Source: Cyathus striatus (Eukaryota; Basidiomycota; Agaricomycetes; Agaricales; Nidulariaceae). From it: a stretch of 64,000 bases of DNA. Numbering within the stretch: position 1 is the first letter of the stretch; each line of letters starts with the position of its first letter. The position numbers and the translations under genes are program-made. The notes beneath the pieces are model-generated. The model was not told where the DNA came from. It saw only the letters and a list, made by a program, of their open reading frames with translations, and did no database searches. This document shows positions 50,409-62,292 of the stretch, piece after piece. The stretch covers positions 124,001 to 188,000 of the forward strand of contig JAOVFP010000007.1 of the NCBI GenBank assembly GCA_025738555.1. Direction: 5' to 3'.

Positions 50409-51399
50409 GTAGATACGGTGTGAAAATGTTTGTTGATTTGCTGATTTGATGGATTTCGGGCTACATACGGGGCCGGCCCTCTGATTGGCTGATGCACCGT
50501 GACGCGTGACGCGGTGCGGATGGCGATTGGGACCGGGAAGAAGTCAACTAGTCACCAGAGGTCGCCATGGTCTAACTTTCCTATTATTTCAATTCATTCT
50601 CTTCTAAGCAGCCCGAAATCAAGGAAGAAATGCTCAAAATGTAGGAATCCTTCTCTCTGAATCCAGGCTCGTGAATGGGCTTATTTCCCCGTCACTTACA
50701 TAGATCTCATCCATCTATCTTCTGTATTCATCCGCAGCATCACGTGTACCCTCATGTACCTCACAAGGGACGTTAGCTCCGCGTATGAATACAGATGAAT
50801 ACCCAATGAATACCCATTACGAGTTGTCGATCATTACGCGACCCTTTTGCGCAGCACTACATATGATGCACTCGACTGTAATTTGCCAAAAATAGGTTCG
50901 AGTTTGTGTCTGAGTGAGTACGATAATTAGGTACGTACACGACAAGAAATAACATGTAAGTCATACCAGGCTCGTGGGCTCATAACTATGTACAGTAAAC
51001 GTACAACTTCATTGCGAATGATCAGGTATTCAGCAATAAGTATTCTGATGAAAAGGTTTTGAGGTCGATACACATTGCTATAAGCTACATATAATAGAGT
51101 GCTGTTAAATACGTTTCGCCCTTTATCCATGAGCTTCCGCTCTCTTCTACTTCTCTTCTCTAGAATCGACCGTTGATCAGCTGTGAGCCTGTGAGACATT
51201 GTAAATGAAGCTTTGATGCCACGCCATGCAACATGATTTTCGCCGGAGCAGCTTGACAAATATGTACCACAGCTCAATGGAGAATTCGCTTGCATCAAAA
51301 AATCAACAATATTTTAAAGGGTACTTAAAGCATGTGTGTTAAGAGTATCGTTACCGACCTTGGATTTTTCCTTCAACAATGTCTGACAGGCCTGACTGA
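50409..51399. other. Spacer, no gene recognised
   Basis: Promoter side of the inverted copy and of member C. The minus frame 50927-51298 has no motif. Confidence 0.4.
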
Positions 51400-52515
51400 A
51401 TGCCTCCCGACAACTATGGCAGCCCCCACTTTGACATCGACTACTGCCTCTGGAACTGTAAACACACTCATGATGTTGTTATTAGACCGTGAGCGTATGG
51501 CAGCATCTTATCCGGAATCGTCTATGGCACAATTATCATTCTCTATTTCGCATACACACAACTATTGGGAAAACAGTATCCAAAACTCGAGCTGCTCACT
51601 CGGCAAGCGTGGATGCTCCTTGGATATGTGACGTTGACGTTCATGCTTTGCACGCTGATCATGGCATCTTTTCTAAAGAAAAGTGTCGATCTGCTTAATT
51701 ATCCTTTGTGCAGCTGGAACGACACAAAATCATTCATGTATGTGAATACATCTTTAGGTGTTGAACTCTTTGGGAATACTTGTTTCGTGCTGATGTCGTG
51801 GACGGCCGATGCTTTACTAGTAAGTACTATCATATCGCATAGGTTCCCTATGGTAGTTGCTAGTTCATTGACCTTGGTTACGAAGATATGGAGATGCTTG
51901 ATCATGTATCATGATTTTGGCCGAAGAAAATGGTTGGTTATATCATTTCCTTTACTTGTGCAAGTAGGCTCTGCTGGTAAGTGATCAATGATTGTTCTTT
52001 CTGTGAGATAATAGTAGTATAGTTGTGTTACTTTAGTAGCCGGAGCTTACTTCTGCTATTCTGACTTTGTGGGATCCATCGTCATCTACGAGGGGATAAC
52101 ATTGGGTCTTAATGTAACCCTCACCGTATTGATCATCTCGCGTTTATTATTCCTTCGTTATCGAACAAAACAAGCTCTGGGATCCGATTATGGATATGAA
52201 TATACAAATGTCGCTGCAATGTTGACGGAATCGCAGGCATTGTCGATGATAGCACAGAGTACTATGCTTGCGTTCTCATATGGCTCCGGCCGTATTTGGG
52301 ATGATGGTAAGTCATTAGTCATGTATCAGATTCTCGCCCAAGTCCAGGTAAGTAGCTATCTTGTATGACACATTTTCAGCGAGATGCTGAAATTAAGTCA
52401 TGTGTGAGAGGCTCTTGCACCCATGCTTGTAATCTATCGAGTGATTCAAGGTAATGCATGGTCAAGCAACACTTTCGCACAGATTACGAAGTCTCGCTCC
52501 TTCGAAACTGTATGA
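51400..52515 (+). pseudogene. Seven-transmembrane protein, array member C, single nonsense codon
   Basis: From ATG 51400 (MPPDNYGSPHFDIDYCLW) the frame runs through exon 1 (51400-51819) with one TGA at 51490-51492. The other members have a tryptophan there (RPW/KPW before YGN). All other exons and splice sites look sound: CFVLMSWTADALL, IWRCLIMYHDFGRRKW, EGITLGLNVTLTVLIISRL, YEYTNVAAMLTESQAL and ALAPMLVIYRVIQGNAWSSN. Either a very recent pseudogene, a TGA readthrough case, or a base error. Confidence 0.75.
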
Positions 52516-53050
52516 TTTATAAATATTAAACCTGTAATAATAATTCCAGTTGATTACTGTATATGTATATATATAATGAATGTAGAAGTCGCTCTTATTC
52601 CAAGCACTGGCGAGTACAATAAAAACGTAGATTCAACGTTGGTATAAGCGCCCAGTACTATCATTTCTGTAGTTGGAAACTGAATATTGAATCACCAAGT
52701 CTTGGTGAAATTCGATGTTTGCGCGCGTCGACCTCGTCGAATGATTCCTTTAGATGAATATTGTGCAATACATATGTAATTCTCAATGAACCACTAATGA
52801 ACCACCGTCAGTCCAAGATATATATAGAAAAATGGTTGTCAAGTACATTGTATCAGCCGGGTTCCGCCAGTTCCGCCCCAAGTTCCTTCTGTGGAAAGAA
52901 GTTGTCACTCGTGAGACATCGCGAAGACATTGATGATAGCTTGAAAATTAGTAGCACATCCCAACGGAGCAATCACTTGCTGTGAAAGTGCATAAATTTA
53001 AATAAAAGCGGTGTAACAAAGCATCGCCACGTTCCTCGCTCTTCCTCTCA
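52516..53050. other. Spacer between members C and D
   Basis: No gene recognised. AAATTTAAATAAAAGC (about 52993-53009) is an A/T-rich promoter-like element about 45 bases before the next ATG. Confidence 0.35.
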
Positions 53051-54160
53051 ATGACTTCCAATATGTCGGACTTGTTTCCCCCTCTCAACAACGGCCTCGA
53101 CCTTTGCCTCTTGAACTACAAACTCGTTCATGATACAATGATAAGGCCATGGATGTATGGCAACATCTTCTCGGGGATAGTCTATGGCTCAATAGTCATC
53201 CTCTACTTTGCATACGTCCAGCTAATGCGAAGACAGTACCGGAATATTGATCAGCCCTCACGCCAGGCCTGGATACTATTAGGATACGCAACATTGACAT
53301 TTATTCTTTGCACGTTGACGATAGTATCTGCTGTGAATAAGAGTATCGAATTTCTTAACTACCCTCTGTGTAGTTTGGATGAGTCGTTTATATATGAGCA
53401 AATTCAGGGAGTCGGGGCTGGGGCAGTAGGCAATATTTGCTTTATGCTGACTTCGTGGACATCCGATGCTCTTCTGGTAAGTAAAGCAGTAATGGTACTA
53501 CTTTGTATCGTATCCTCAACATGTGTTATAAAGATATGGAGATGTTTGATCATATATCACGATTTGGGCCGTAGGAAGTGGTTGGTTGTAGCGATTCCGT
53601 TGGTCTTACAATTAGCTTCAATCGGTGTGTATTCATTTCTTCCGTCTTCGTCAGTAACAGAACTTCTTCTCTAGCGACAGGCGGCATCTTTTGCTATGTA
53701 CTGAGTGCCAGCAGACGTGACCTCTTTGGATTCATGATCTACTACGAGTCCATAGCATTAGCTCTAAATGTAATTCTGACAGCCCTGATCATCTCGCGCT
53801 TATTACTTCTTCGTCGTCGGACACAGAGGGCTCTGGGTCCAGATTATGGATACGAGTACACAAACCTGGCTGCCATGTTGACGGAATCGCAGATATTGAC
53901 GATGATAGCGCAAAGCGTCATGCTTGCGTTCGTATATTATTCCAACCCCGTTATTAGTAATGGTGAATCATTAACTATGTATCAGATTTTGGGGCAAGTT
54001 CAGGTATTGTAATTGTCTTTTACTAAGTGTTTTATGTTGCTAAAATTATTGTTAGGCTCTTGCACCGATGCTTATAATCTATCGTGTGATACAGGGGAAG
54101 GCGTGGTCGAGCAACACTTTCGCACAGATAACGAAGTCCCGTTCATTTGGAACGGTTTAA
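53051..54160 (+). CDS. Seven-transmembrane protein, tandem array member D
   Basis: Same exon plan; exon 1 is 53051-53476. Blocks: RPWMYGNIFSGIVYGSIVIL, GYATLTFILCTLTIV, CFMLTSWTSDALL, IWRCLIIYHDLGRRKW, VVAIPLVLQLASI, ESIALALNVILTALIISRL, YEYTNLAAMLTESQ and ALAPMLIIYRVIQGKAWSSN, with a tail ending FGTV and stop at 54158-54160. Intact. Closest in sequence to members B and C by eye. Confidence 0.82.
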
Positions 54161-54946
54161 TAGGAACTCAAGTTCTCGGTACCTAGCAGATTATTGTACT
54201 GCATATTTATTTGAGCATATATAGGAATGTTGAACTAATTCAAAGACATTGTGAAGTAGTATTGTTATAACCGTCTAGCTGTACATTTCTGAATTCCTTA
54301 GTACTGGTGGCTTTGATCCTCTACCTACAACCTTGTTTACGAGTATGATGTAAGCTTACCTTTGGTACTACCCTAAGCGTGGTTGACAAGCTAATCTCAG
54401 TCAATATGCAATCTTATGGGACTACTACTACCTCTTGTGCCGATAACTTCAAATATAAATAATCTGTCGTCGAATATTGCTTTTATACACAACATCTCTG
54501 ACAAAAGCCACACATATGTTCAACGTTCAGGCCTTAAGTCTGGACGCTGCTAGGGTACGGAGCGCAAACGTCGTTGTTTTCCACGCTTACTACATCATTT
54601 TCATTTCAGAAACCTATCGCGCTGCTTAAGGATGTAAAATACTAGGAGCTGGGGCTGGGATTGAAGACTTTTGCAGCAAAGTTTTTGGTCTCATTTCATA
54701 CGGGCCAATGACCTGGTTATCTAGAATGGAACCGTAGCATGATTTCGATTAGCGCCGATTAGCGCCGACTTCGAACAATGTGCGCGAGCTGCGGAAGAAG
54801 TCAAGAAGATCAAATTTATGTAAAGATGATCGATGATTGTCAATGCCCAAGCGAAGGGTTGTCGTTGACCTTTCCATAGTACCACTCACGCAAGTTTACC
54901 AATACATTACTTCTCTCATGCCTCGCTTCCCCTCCTCCCCATCATC
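54161..54946. other. Spacer between members D and E
   Basis: No gene recognised. Confidence 0.4.
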
Positions 54947-56026
54947 ATGTCCTTCATCCCTCCCTTGAACAGCACCGCCCACGAAGACAACTACCCACAA
55001 TGTCCTACCCCTTCGGCCACGACAAAACCATGGATCTACGGGACCATCTTCGCGGGCATCTTCTACGGCGCAATAACAATCCTCTACGTGGCCTACGTCC
55101 AACTAATGCGGAAGCAATACCTTAAACCTGACCTATTCACGCGTCAAGCGATAGTCCTACTGGGATACGCGTCGTTCACGTTCGTGCTTTGCACTATGAC
55201 GATTGTTTGCATCTTGCAAAAGACCGCTACGTTGTTGAATATTGCAATGTGTACTCGGAGTGGGCCAGATCCGGTGGTTGTACCTGGCGGTGCTGGAACA
55301 GTGGGGAACGTGTGCTTTATGCTTACGTCGTGGGCTGCTGATGCGCTTTTGGTGAGTTGCTATTGTGATTGATGTTGGCGTGGTTGACTTAGTGGATAGA
55401 TATGGAGATGTATAGTCATGTACCATGATCTTGGGAAGAGGAAATGGCTCGTTGTAGCGTTTCCTATGCTTTTACAAGTCGCATCGATAGGTACCCCCTC
55501 CCTTCCTTCACAACCCCTCCAGATCACTAACACCCATCCTCAGCACTGGGCAGCTACTTCTGCTACGTCCTAAGCACGACAAACGACGACATCTACGTCG
55601 ACATGATATACTACGAATCAACCACCCTCGCACTAAACGCAATACTCACCATTCTCATCGTATCGCGGCTTATGGTCCTCCGACATCGAGTAAGGCAAGC
55701 GCTAGGAACGAACTTTGGAAGCGAGTACACGAACATCGCTGCGATGTTGACGGAGTCGCAGGCGATGACGCTTGTTGCGCAGGGTGTTATGTTGAGTTTT
55801 ATTCATCCAGGCACGAGTAGGCATTGGGCGTTGTTGGTTTATGAGGTTTTGTCGCAGGTTCAGGTGTGTATTGTTTTTACTTTTTTTGCGGTGGGTGTTG
55901 ACGGCTTGTCGGTAGGCTCTTGCTCCGATGTTGATTTTGTATCGCGTGATACAAGGGAAGGCGTGGTCGAATAATACGTTTGCACAAATTACGAAGTCGA
56001 AGTCGTTCGGTGTTGCTTGGCCGTGA
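54947..56026 (+). CDS. Seven-transmembrane protein, tandem array member E
   Basis: Same plan; exon 1 is 54947-55351. Shorter N-terminus, then KPWIYGTIFAGIFYGAITIL, GYASFTFVLCTMTIV, CFMLTSWAADALL, IWRCIVMYHDLGKRKW, ESTTLALNAILTILIVSRL, EYTNIAAMLTESQAM and ALAPMLILYRVIQGKAWSNN. Stop at 56024-56026. More GC-rich at third positions than its neighbours. In the EYTxxAAMLTESQAM region it is nearest to member A. Intact. Confidence 0.82.
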
Positions 56027-58211
56027 TATATCATATGGCAAGACCCCCCGTCGACCAAAATAGTTCCTCTTCCCTCTTTTTTGATGTTGCGTGTATACAT
56101 GCTTCTCGTCTGGACTCTGAACGAGGTTTTATATTTATTTGTATTAGCATCTTTGTAGAACATACAACGGTTACTTTCACACCTTTTTTAACAGATGTTA
56201 GTGTTTCTTACTTGCCGTTAAACATGTGTACATGTACCTATCACACCAACTAATCCACAACGTTCTTAGAAATATCTCGAAGTTCGGGTGAAACCGACGC
56301 AACAGCTATTGACGGACTGTCGTGTACATTCATATTTGCATGAGCCTATTCAAGTAAGTGGCTTATCAACCCCTTCATATGGCACACGGACCGATATGTA
56401 ACATGGCTTCGACAGTGCTCCTTGCTGGTTTGATTTTCGCTCAAGTACGAATTGTACGTAACCTGTAACTTGACTCCAGGATGTGATTCTGCTAGACTCA
56501 GGATCGTACATATGACAGGGATGAGTGATGCGCTAGAGAAATGTCTTGTGAGTAGAAGCTTTACGATAACCTTAACACGTATGTCCTTGCGTTATCTTCT
56601 GCGCGTTCTGATTGCATTCTGATACGTGGAGTTTTATGTGATTTCGAAGGCTGGAGGAGGAGATATGTAGTATTGTTGAAATGCGTCCGACGTCAATACA
56701 AATCGTGGGTTACAAGAATGGGATAGAGAAGTGTAAATGAAGTATGTATGCCCTAAGATGCCGGTGTTTTGTGTGGTTGAGTGACGAGGTATGAATTCGA
56801 ATGGATCCGTGGACCCTCGATACATACCTTGCAGTGATTGGTAATGTTCGCTGAATAGACGAGTCAGAGTGTGTGAGTACGCAAGGGAACTCACGTATGT
56901 ATAACGTGCCTTTCTTGTTTCACGAAGCGTCAATAGGGAGGTGCTACACGCAGCAAAGAATGTGGTAATTTTGACATGGCTGTAAGACGCTCGGAGGTGG
57001 GTAGGGTGGAATTCCTGAAGAAGATTTGTCGTGGCGTGGAGAAGGAAGTCCAAGTCCAGACTGGGACTTGATAATACGATAAATTATTTGTGCAATCGAG
57101 ATGTATAATGCAGTGCGGTGGAATGCGGAGACTTTCCAGGAGGAGCATGAGCGGCAGTTTCGGGGTCGAGAAGGTGAATGCCATTGAAGCACTGCATTTA
57201 TTTGCAGAAAATCGACTTGGTAAGCACTTACTTACATAGATAGTTGAGAGGTCGGTGTGGCTGTTCTCTAATGTCGCGTTAAGTATGAAACGACTGGAAT
57301 GGAGCCGTTTCCATAGAGTCTCTCTGTGAATGTGAAACTGGAGGCGCGGAGGAGACGTGCTTCAAATTCTCCTTATAGTACGTCCTCGGACAGAAACAGA
57401 ATATACGTACTTTTGCGTATGATACATATGTCGACCTTTGGGTGATAAGCTGTGATAGGTAGGTCTAAGATAAACGTTAACCCCAGATCCGAGGTGTGCG
57501 AGCGAGCGTTACATGGAAACAGAGACATTGTCAAGTATGTTTACTAGAATGTTCAGTTGTAGGAATGGACTTAGAAGGATATGTGTACTTACATGGGAAG
57601 TTGCCATGGATTCGCTACGGCGGAGCGAGGAGGGAGTTGGAGGGACGAGTACAAGAACAGACTACTGCTCACCTCAGAATCCTCTTCTCCGTTCTCATTC
57701 TCAATATGTACGCAATCAATTAATCACTGATAGAGTGTCCAGCACCGTGTAGACATGAGATGTGGAAGTGAACAACTCGACGGAGACGAAAGAACAGGAT
57801 GGAAGGTCAAAGATTGATCAAGATTCAAAACTTCCCAAAAGGATCGATCGTCGTCGAGGTCGTCAGCGGCATCATTGCCATCAGACAAATCAATCATGTC
57901 AATATCCAGGGCCGAGAATCAACGCACGGACCAAGTGGGGATGCGGAGCTTAGAGCGAGCTGCTGGCAGTGGGAATTTCAATCGCACCTGGTCTGGAATT
58001 CGGTCTCTCCCCCACTATTTCTTGCTTGCTTTCTCTTTCGTTTCGTTTCTTTATCTTAACCTTGCTTTCTTGTTTCTTCGTTACTTGCTTTGCTATTGTC
58101 TTCCGACCTCACGACTTCGACGGCGACGACTACATTTAAGGAAGACCCTTGACGATTCATAGAAGCATCTAGGGGCCAGGAACACTGCGATATTTGCTTT
58201 TTCGTCGAAAA
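56027..58211. other. Intergenic, uncertain frames
   Basis: Minus-strand frames at 56634-57053 and 56930-57184 overlap each other and have no recognised motif; the first opens with TTG. The plus stretch 57480-58200 has several overlapping short frames and is probably leader DNA of the next gene. Confidence 0.35.
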
Positions 58212-58970
58212 ATGATGCAGATGCACCAAGTTTCTTTAGGATCTGGAGCTCCCCCGCTTTCGCGTGCTGAGCAGCGTCGGCTGCAGTTATTGCAGATTGA
58301 GATGGAGCAGAGGAGGGAGGAGCAAGAGGCCTTGGGTATTACTGAGGTAAGCGCTTGCTATTCTCCATTCTTAGTTACATTCTTCGTCAATTCTTCGTTC
58401 TTCGCTGTCGATTGAGCGTCTTTCCACTTTCATTGATCACCATTTACTTCTTCGACTAACCCTTTTCTTACAGGAACAGCGCCAGATTCTCCTGCACACT
58501 TTCAAATCGGTCAAAATAGAATTCAGTGACCTCGATGGGCTGAAGTGGACTCCTGCGGCTTTACGAACTCGACAGGTCCGTTTCTCCCTCTTCACTTTCC
58601 TCTTACGTATTGGTGCTTAGTCTTACTCCAAAACTAGCGCTCGCACGCGCACGCGCATTCTCGTCCGAGATCTAAGCCTCATCCACTCCCCTTACACCTC
58701 TCGCATCATCATAACGTTGCCGTTTCCGTGCAAAGTAAACCGAGCCCGGGCAAGAAGAGGAAGACGGCGCACAGTGGGTCTGTTGGATCGTTGCGTACTG
58801 GTACGGGTACGGCGTCGGTTATGACGCATGTTCAAGCGTCCGCGTATGAGAGTTCGCTTGATACGCCTATGCCTTCGCCAAGAGCGTCCCCAGTTCCTTC
58901 TCCACTGTCGTCTCCGTTACCGTCACCATTTCCAACGTCCACATATAGCTATTCGAAGGAGACTTGGTAG
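58212..58970 (+). CDS. Uncharacterised basic protein, about 190 residues
   Basis: Three exons (about 58212-58346, 58474-58575, 58637-58970) join in frame, with GTAAGC and GTCCGT donors and CAG/TAG acceptors. The N-terminal part is a charged helix (SRAEQRRLQLLQIEMEQR), then HTFKSVKIEFSDLDGLKW. The C-terminal half is disordered, with a His-rich patch (LHLSHHHN), a basic nuclear-signal-like KKRKT and a Pro-Ser repeat (SPRASPVPSPLSSPLPSP). I do not recognise a family. Nuclear location is inferred only from the basic patch. It is the last ordinary-composition gene before the CpG-poor right end. Confidence 0.5.
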
Positions 58971-59440
58971 AAGACCTTGAATAAACTGGCTCGCGCGAGG
59001 GGCGCAGTGGTACTGATTTATAGCGTTCGAGGCGAACGAAGGGGTATAGGGTTCAAGATATATCGTTAAGAGCGATGCTGACTTTCTCGAGGCCAACCGA
59101 TGAGCGCCAGGGAGGGCAATTACACGACGTCGGGGCGCTTTTCGGCGCTACAATGGCTTTACTTCAAAATGCTACTGGTGTGTACTCCGCCATGGTCACG
59201 TTCTATGCCCACCATGAGGCCCGTACGAGATTCATTCGTTCTTTGCTGCATACTTCAACACTGTCTTCAGTCTACGCGTATGGAGGGTATTAAACGGGGA
59301 GTAGTGTTGGCAGAGAGTCTCGGTAGGGGGCATTAGTTAAAGTCGCTCGTATGAGGGACATGGCGGACTCTATTTCGAGCTTTTTGATAGGAGAGGAGTG
59401 TAGGTTGGTTTAGGTCCTAGTATAGAGGTATGATACAAAA
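58971..59440. other. 3' flank of the last ordinary gene
   Basis: The small open frame at 59075-59293 begins with ATG but has no motif. CpG is normal up to about 59377. Confidence 0.35.
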
Positions 59441-60173
59441 TATGTTATGTGTTTTTTTTGTATACTTTGGGTTCTGTTTTAGGTGCTGTTCAATGATAGT
59501 GTTGTCCTTTTTTTCAGATATAATATTCAACTTCCTTCAACAGTGCAGTTGTTAAAACATGACTACATATTCATTTCATTTGCTTACCATACCATCACAA
59601 TAAAGCTGCTATGCAACACATGGCACAATATTACAATCAATAAAACAGTGAAACATATTGTGAATAAAAGCTTTAAAGGGAAGTATAAATTGTAAAATAA
59701 TCATAAGTATCTACTTATAATTCTGTACTACAATGTAAACAAAAAATCAAACAACCAGCATGATAATAACATGATGAATGAAAACAATAAAAAAATATTT
59801 CTGTTTTCTTTCTCTTTCAATAGAGAGCAACTGATGTGTTAAAATTGTGATTTTTATTTAAATAGTACTAATATATTTAGTAATACTCAAATAATCATCC
59901 CAAACCACAGGGTGTATGTTCAAGGGAGAGATAACAGAGATTATGTATAAACTAGTAAAAAGGTAGTAAACTGTAGATTCAATACTCTCAGATACAAAAT
60001 TACTCAGTTCAAATACTGTTCAGGTTCATTTCTATTTCAATGTACTACACACCTAGAGTGAAAGAAACCTAGGATTTCTCCTGGGGTACTTCTTTCTTCC
60101 TCTTCATTCCTGCCCTCCTTATATACTGTTTTACAAATAAAGCTGTACAATACCTATATATGACCACCTGAAG

Positions 60174-60262
60174 TGTTATGTACTGATTACTTCTGAGAGG
60201 ACAAACATGAAGGTGCCTGGAAGGTGCTAGAGAACTGTGACAAAAACCTGAAGTGAGTAAAA
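60174..60262 (+). repeat. LTR-like direct repeat, copy 1
   Basis: Begins TGTTATGTACTGATT and shares with copy 2 the blocks GAAGnnnCCTGGAnGGTGC, AGAGAACTGT and AACCTGAAGTGAGTA. A TG start is usual for LTR ends. An AATAAAG signal lies about 35 bases upstream. The far boundary was not determined. Confidence 0.45.
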
Positions 60263-60583
60263 CAAGAAGTCTTGTTCTGGCTCAATTTTTGCAACTATAC
60301 TTGATCAGTTCTAGATCAATTAAGCAAAAAATCAAGCCAGATATAGAGCCCAAATAAAAGGTGTGTTTTATTTTATTTTCTGGCACCCATTCAAGCCAGA
60401 ATCCTATCCATTTCAAGAACTATCTAGGTACAACAAGACATCAAGAAAAATGCAAGCACTACCATCCCCTCCTTCAAATCAAACACCATCAAGAGCCATT
60501 GAGCATGAACAAGAGCTATTCCATTGCTTGCTACCCTTCCCCTCCCTTTGCTACCCCTTCCCTTGCTGAGGTCATTACACTGA

Positions 60584-60680
60584 CCCACAGTCTCACTGGA
60601 GTCCAGTGAGAGTCCAGTGAGAATTAGTATTAATTTTAGTGGGAGTATTGAGAGTGTGGAGAGAGTCCAGTGAGATTACA
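60584..60680. repeat. Short repeats of TCCAGTGAGA with an inverted pair
   Basis: TCTCACTGGA-G-TCCAGTGAGA is a near-perfect palindrome at about 60590-60610. The half-site recurs as AGTCCAGTGAGA in the following 70 bases and in weaker form (AGTCCAATnnG) to about 60790. Confidence 0.6.
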
Positions 60681-60960
60681 TACAATTTTGTATCTCAGTA
60701 AACTCTCACTAAATTCCCATTAGTGAGATTCTCAGAGAGTCCAATAAGGTTATGCTGAGAGGTGTCTCAGGAAGTCCAATGGGAATCTGCTGAGAAATTG
60801 CTCCCAGTGTGAAAATCATGTGACATGATTGGTGCATATGCATAGCTCCTATTGTCATTGTTTGTGTGCACTAATGGTCTGTGTATATCAATTTGATTTC
60901 TCATGTGACCAAATCATTGGACAAATCTGGACTCACTACTTGTGCTGAGCAACAGCAACA

Positions 60961-61022
60961 ATATCCCACTTCTTATTCCCCTCCCCTCCCTTCCCCTCCC
61001 CTCCCTCCTCTCTCCTTCCTTT
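60961..61022. repeat. Pyrimidine-rich CCCCT/CCCTCC tract
   Basis: About 60 bases almost purely C and T on the plus strand (CTCCCCTCCCTTCCCCTCCC type). Low complexity. Confidence 0.7.
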
Positions 61023-61064
61023 CTGCTCACTTTTGAGATATGTAAGTTTCCATTTGGCACTTCA

Positions 61065-61600
61065 AGCATGTTGGGCATTGGGCATTGGGCATTGGCTGGA
61101 AAGTATGGAATCAATGTGAGTTTTTCTTTTTTTGTCTCTATTTAATCTCACACATTTTTTTAGCAGCATCAGACATGCTATGTCAATGAATGCATATGGT
61201 GTTTGACAGCATAGGTGATATCTTCACCTTGGCTCATTTTGCATGGGTGAATATGGCACTCCTTAGCATGAGTAATCATGGACCCCTTCCCTGCCACATA
61301 GAATGACAACCCACTGCCTCTGGTCCCCATTTCACAGCATAGAACCACCTCAGTTCAACAATGCACTACCTATGATCCCCATTATGCAGCTTTGGATGTT
61401 TGGCATTGGGCATTGGGTGTTGGCAGTATTGGGATTGATAGTGAGTATTTTTTTTTTTTTGTCTGTATTTGATCTCATGCATTTTTTTTTAGCAATGCCT
61501 GATATTCTATGTCAATGAATGCACATGGTGTTTGATGGCATGGGTGATTTTTTCCAGTCTTCAGCATGGGCTCAGTTTGCATGGGCAAATACAGCACTTC
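61065..61600. repeat. Two copies of a ~330-350-bp unit
   Basis: Unit 1 starts near 61065 and unit 2 near 61395. Shared blocks in order: TGGGCATTGGGCATTGG, a T-run followed by GTCT, ATTTnATCTCA, TATGTCAATGAATGCA, ATGGTGTTTGAnnGCAT, TTTGCATGGG and CAnTTCTnATCATGnGTnATCA-like sequence. Confidence 0.55.
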
Positions 61601-61975
61601 TTATCATGGGTGATCACAGAACCCCCCTCCCCTCCTCTCAGCATAGGCAATTGTAACACTAGCCCCTCCCTGCTGTATAGAATGACAACACATAACTTCT
61701 TGTCCTCCATTTCGCTGTGTAGGATGACAACACACCACTCTTGGTCCCCCATTTTGCAGCATAGGACAACAATGCACCACCCTTGGTCTCCTGGTTCACA
61801 GTGTAGGATGACAATGCACAACTCTTGTACCCTGTTTTGCAGTGTAGGGCAATGACATACTACCTCTGGTCCCCCTCCCTGCTGCATAGGATGATAACCA
61901 CCATCTCTGAACCCTCCTTCATACCACATAGGACAACACACATTACCACCTGTCCACCCCCTCACTCTGCAGGAC
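61280..61975. repeat. Degenerate minisatellite, ~45-55-bp units
   Basis: Repeated consensus of the type GCATAGGATGACAACACACC followed by ACTnTTGGTCCCC, seen at least eight times with drift (e.g. near 61305, 61675, 61720, 61760, 61805, 61850, 61890 and 61930). Not coding. Confidence 0.6.
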
Positions 61976-62185
61976 TTTATCATTGCATTGAGTAGCACTC
62001 TGGCACTCTGCTTTTTCTCATCCCCTTCTCATTGCATCAAGTGGCACTCTGCCCCCCTCCCCTCATCATGCATCTTGCTGCAAAGGACTTTCTCACTGCA
62101 TTGAGTAGCAGTCTGGCACTCTGCCCTTCCCTACCCCTTTCTTATTGTGTTGAGTGACACTCTTCCCCCCTCACCCCTGCTGTCA
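61970..62185. repeat. Second minisatellite, CATTGAGTAGCACTCTGGCAC type
   Basis: About four units of roughly 50-65 bases built around TTGCATTGAGTAGCA and CTCTGGCACTCTGC, alternating with C-rich CCCCTCCC runs. Confidence 0.6.
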
Positions 62186-62292
62186 AATTTTTGATGTTCT
62201 CTGCTTCATGCAGAGCCTCTTTGGTTAGTTTAATTATAATTTTTGTCTTTCCTCTGCTTCAGCAGAGATATCCTTTTCCATATTAGGTCCTG

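Noticed and set aside
56634..57053. 139-codon minus frame near 57 kb
   Set aside because: Opens with TTG, overlaps another frame of similar length, no motif or splice context.
60961..62185. Possible CRISPR-like regular repeats
   Set aside because: Units are degenerate and contiguous without unique spacers, in eukaryotic DNA; they are minisatellites.
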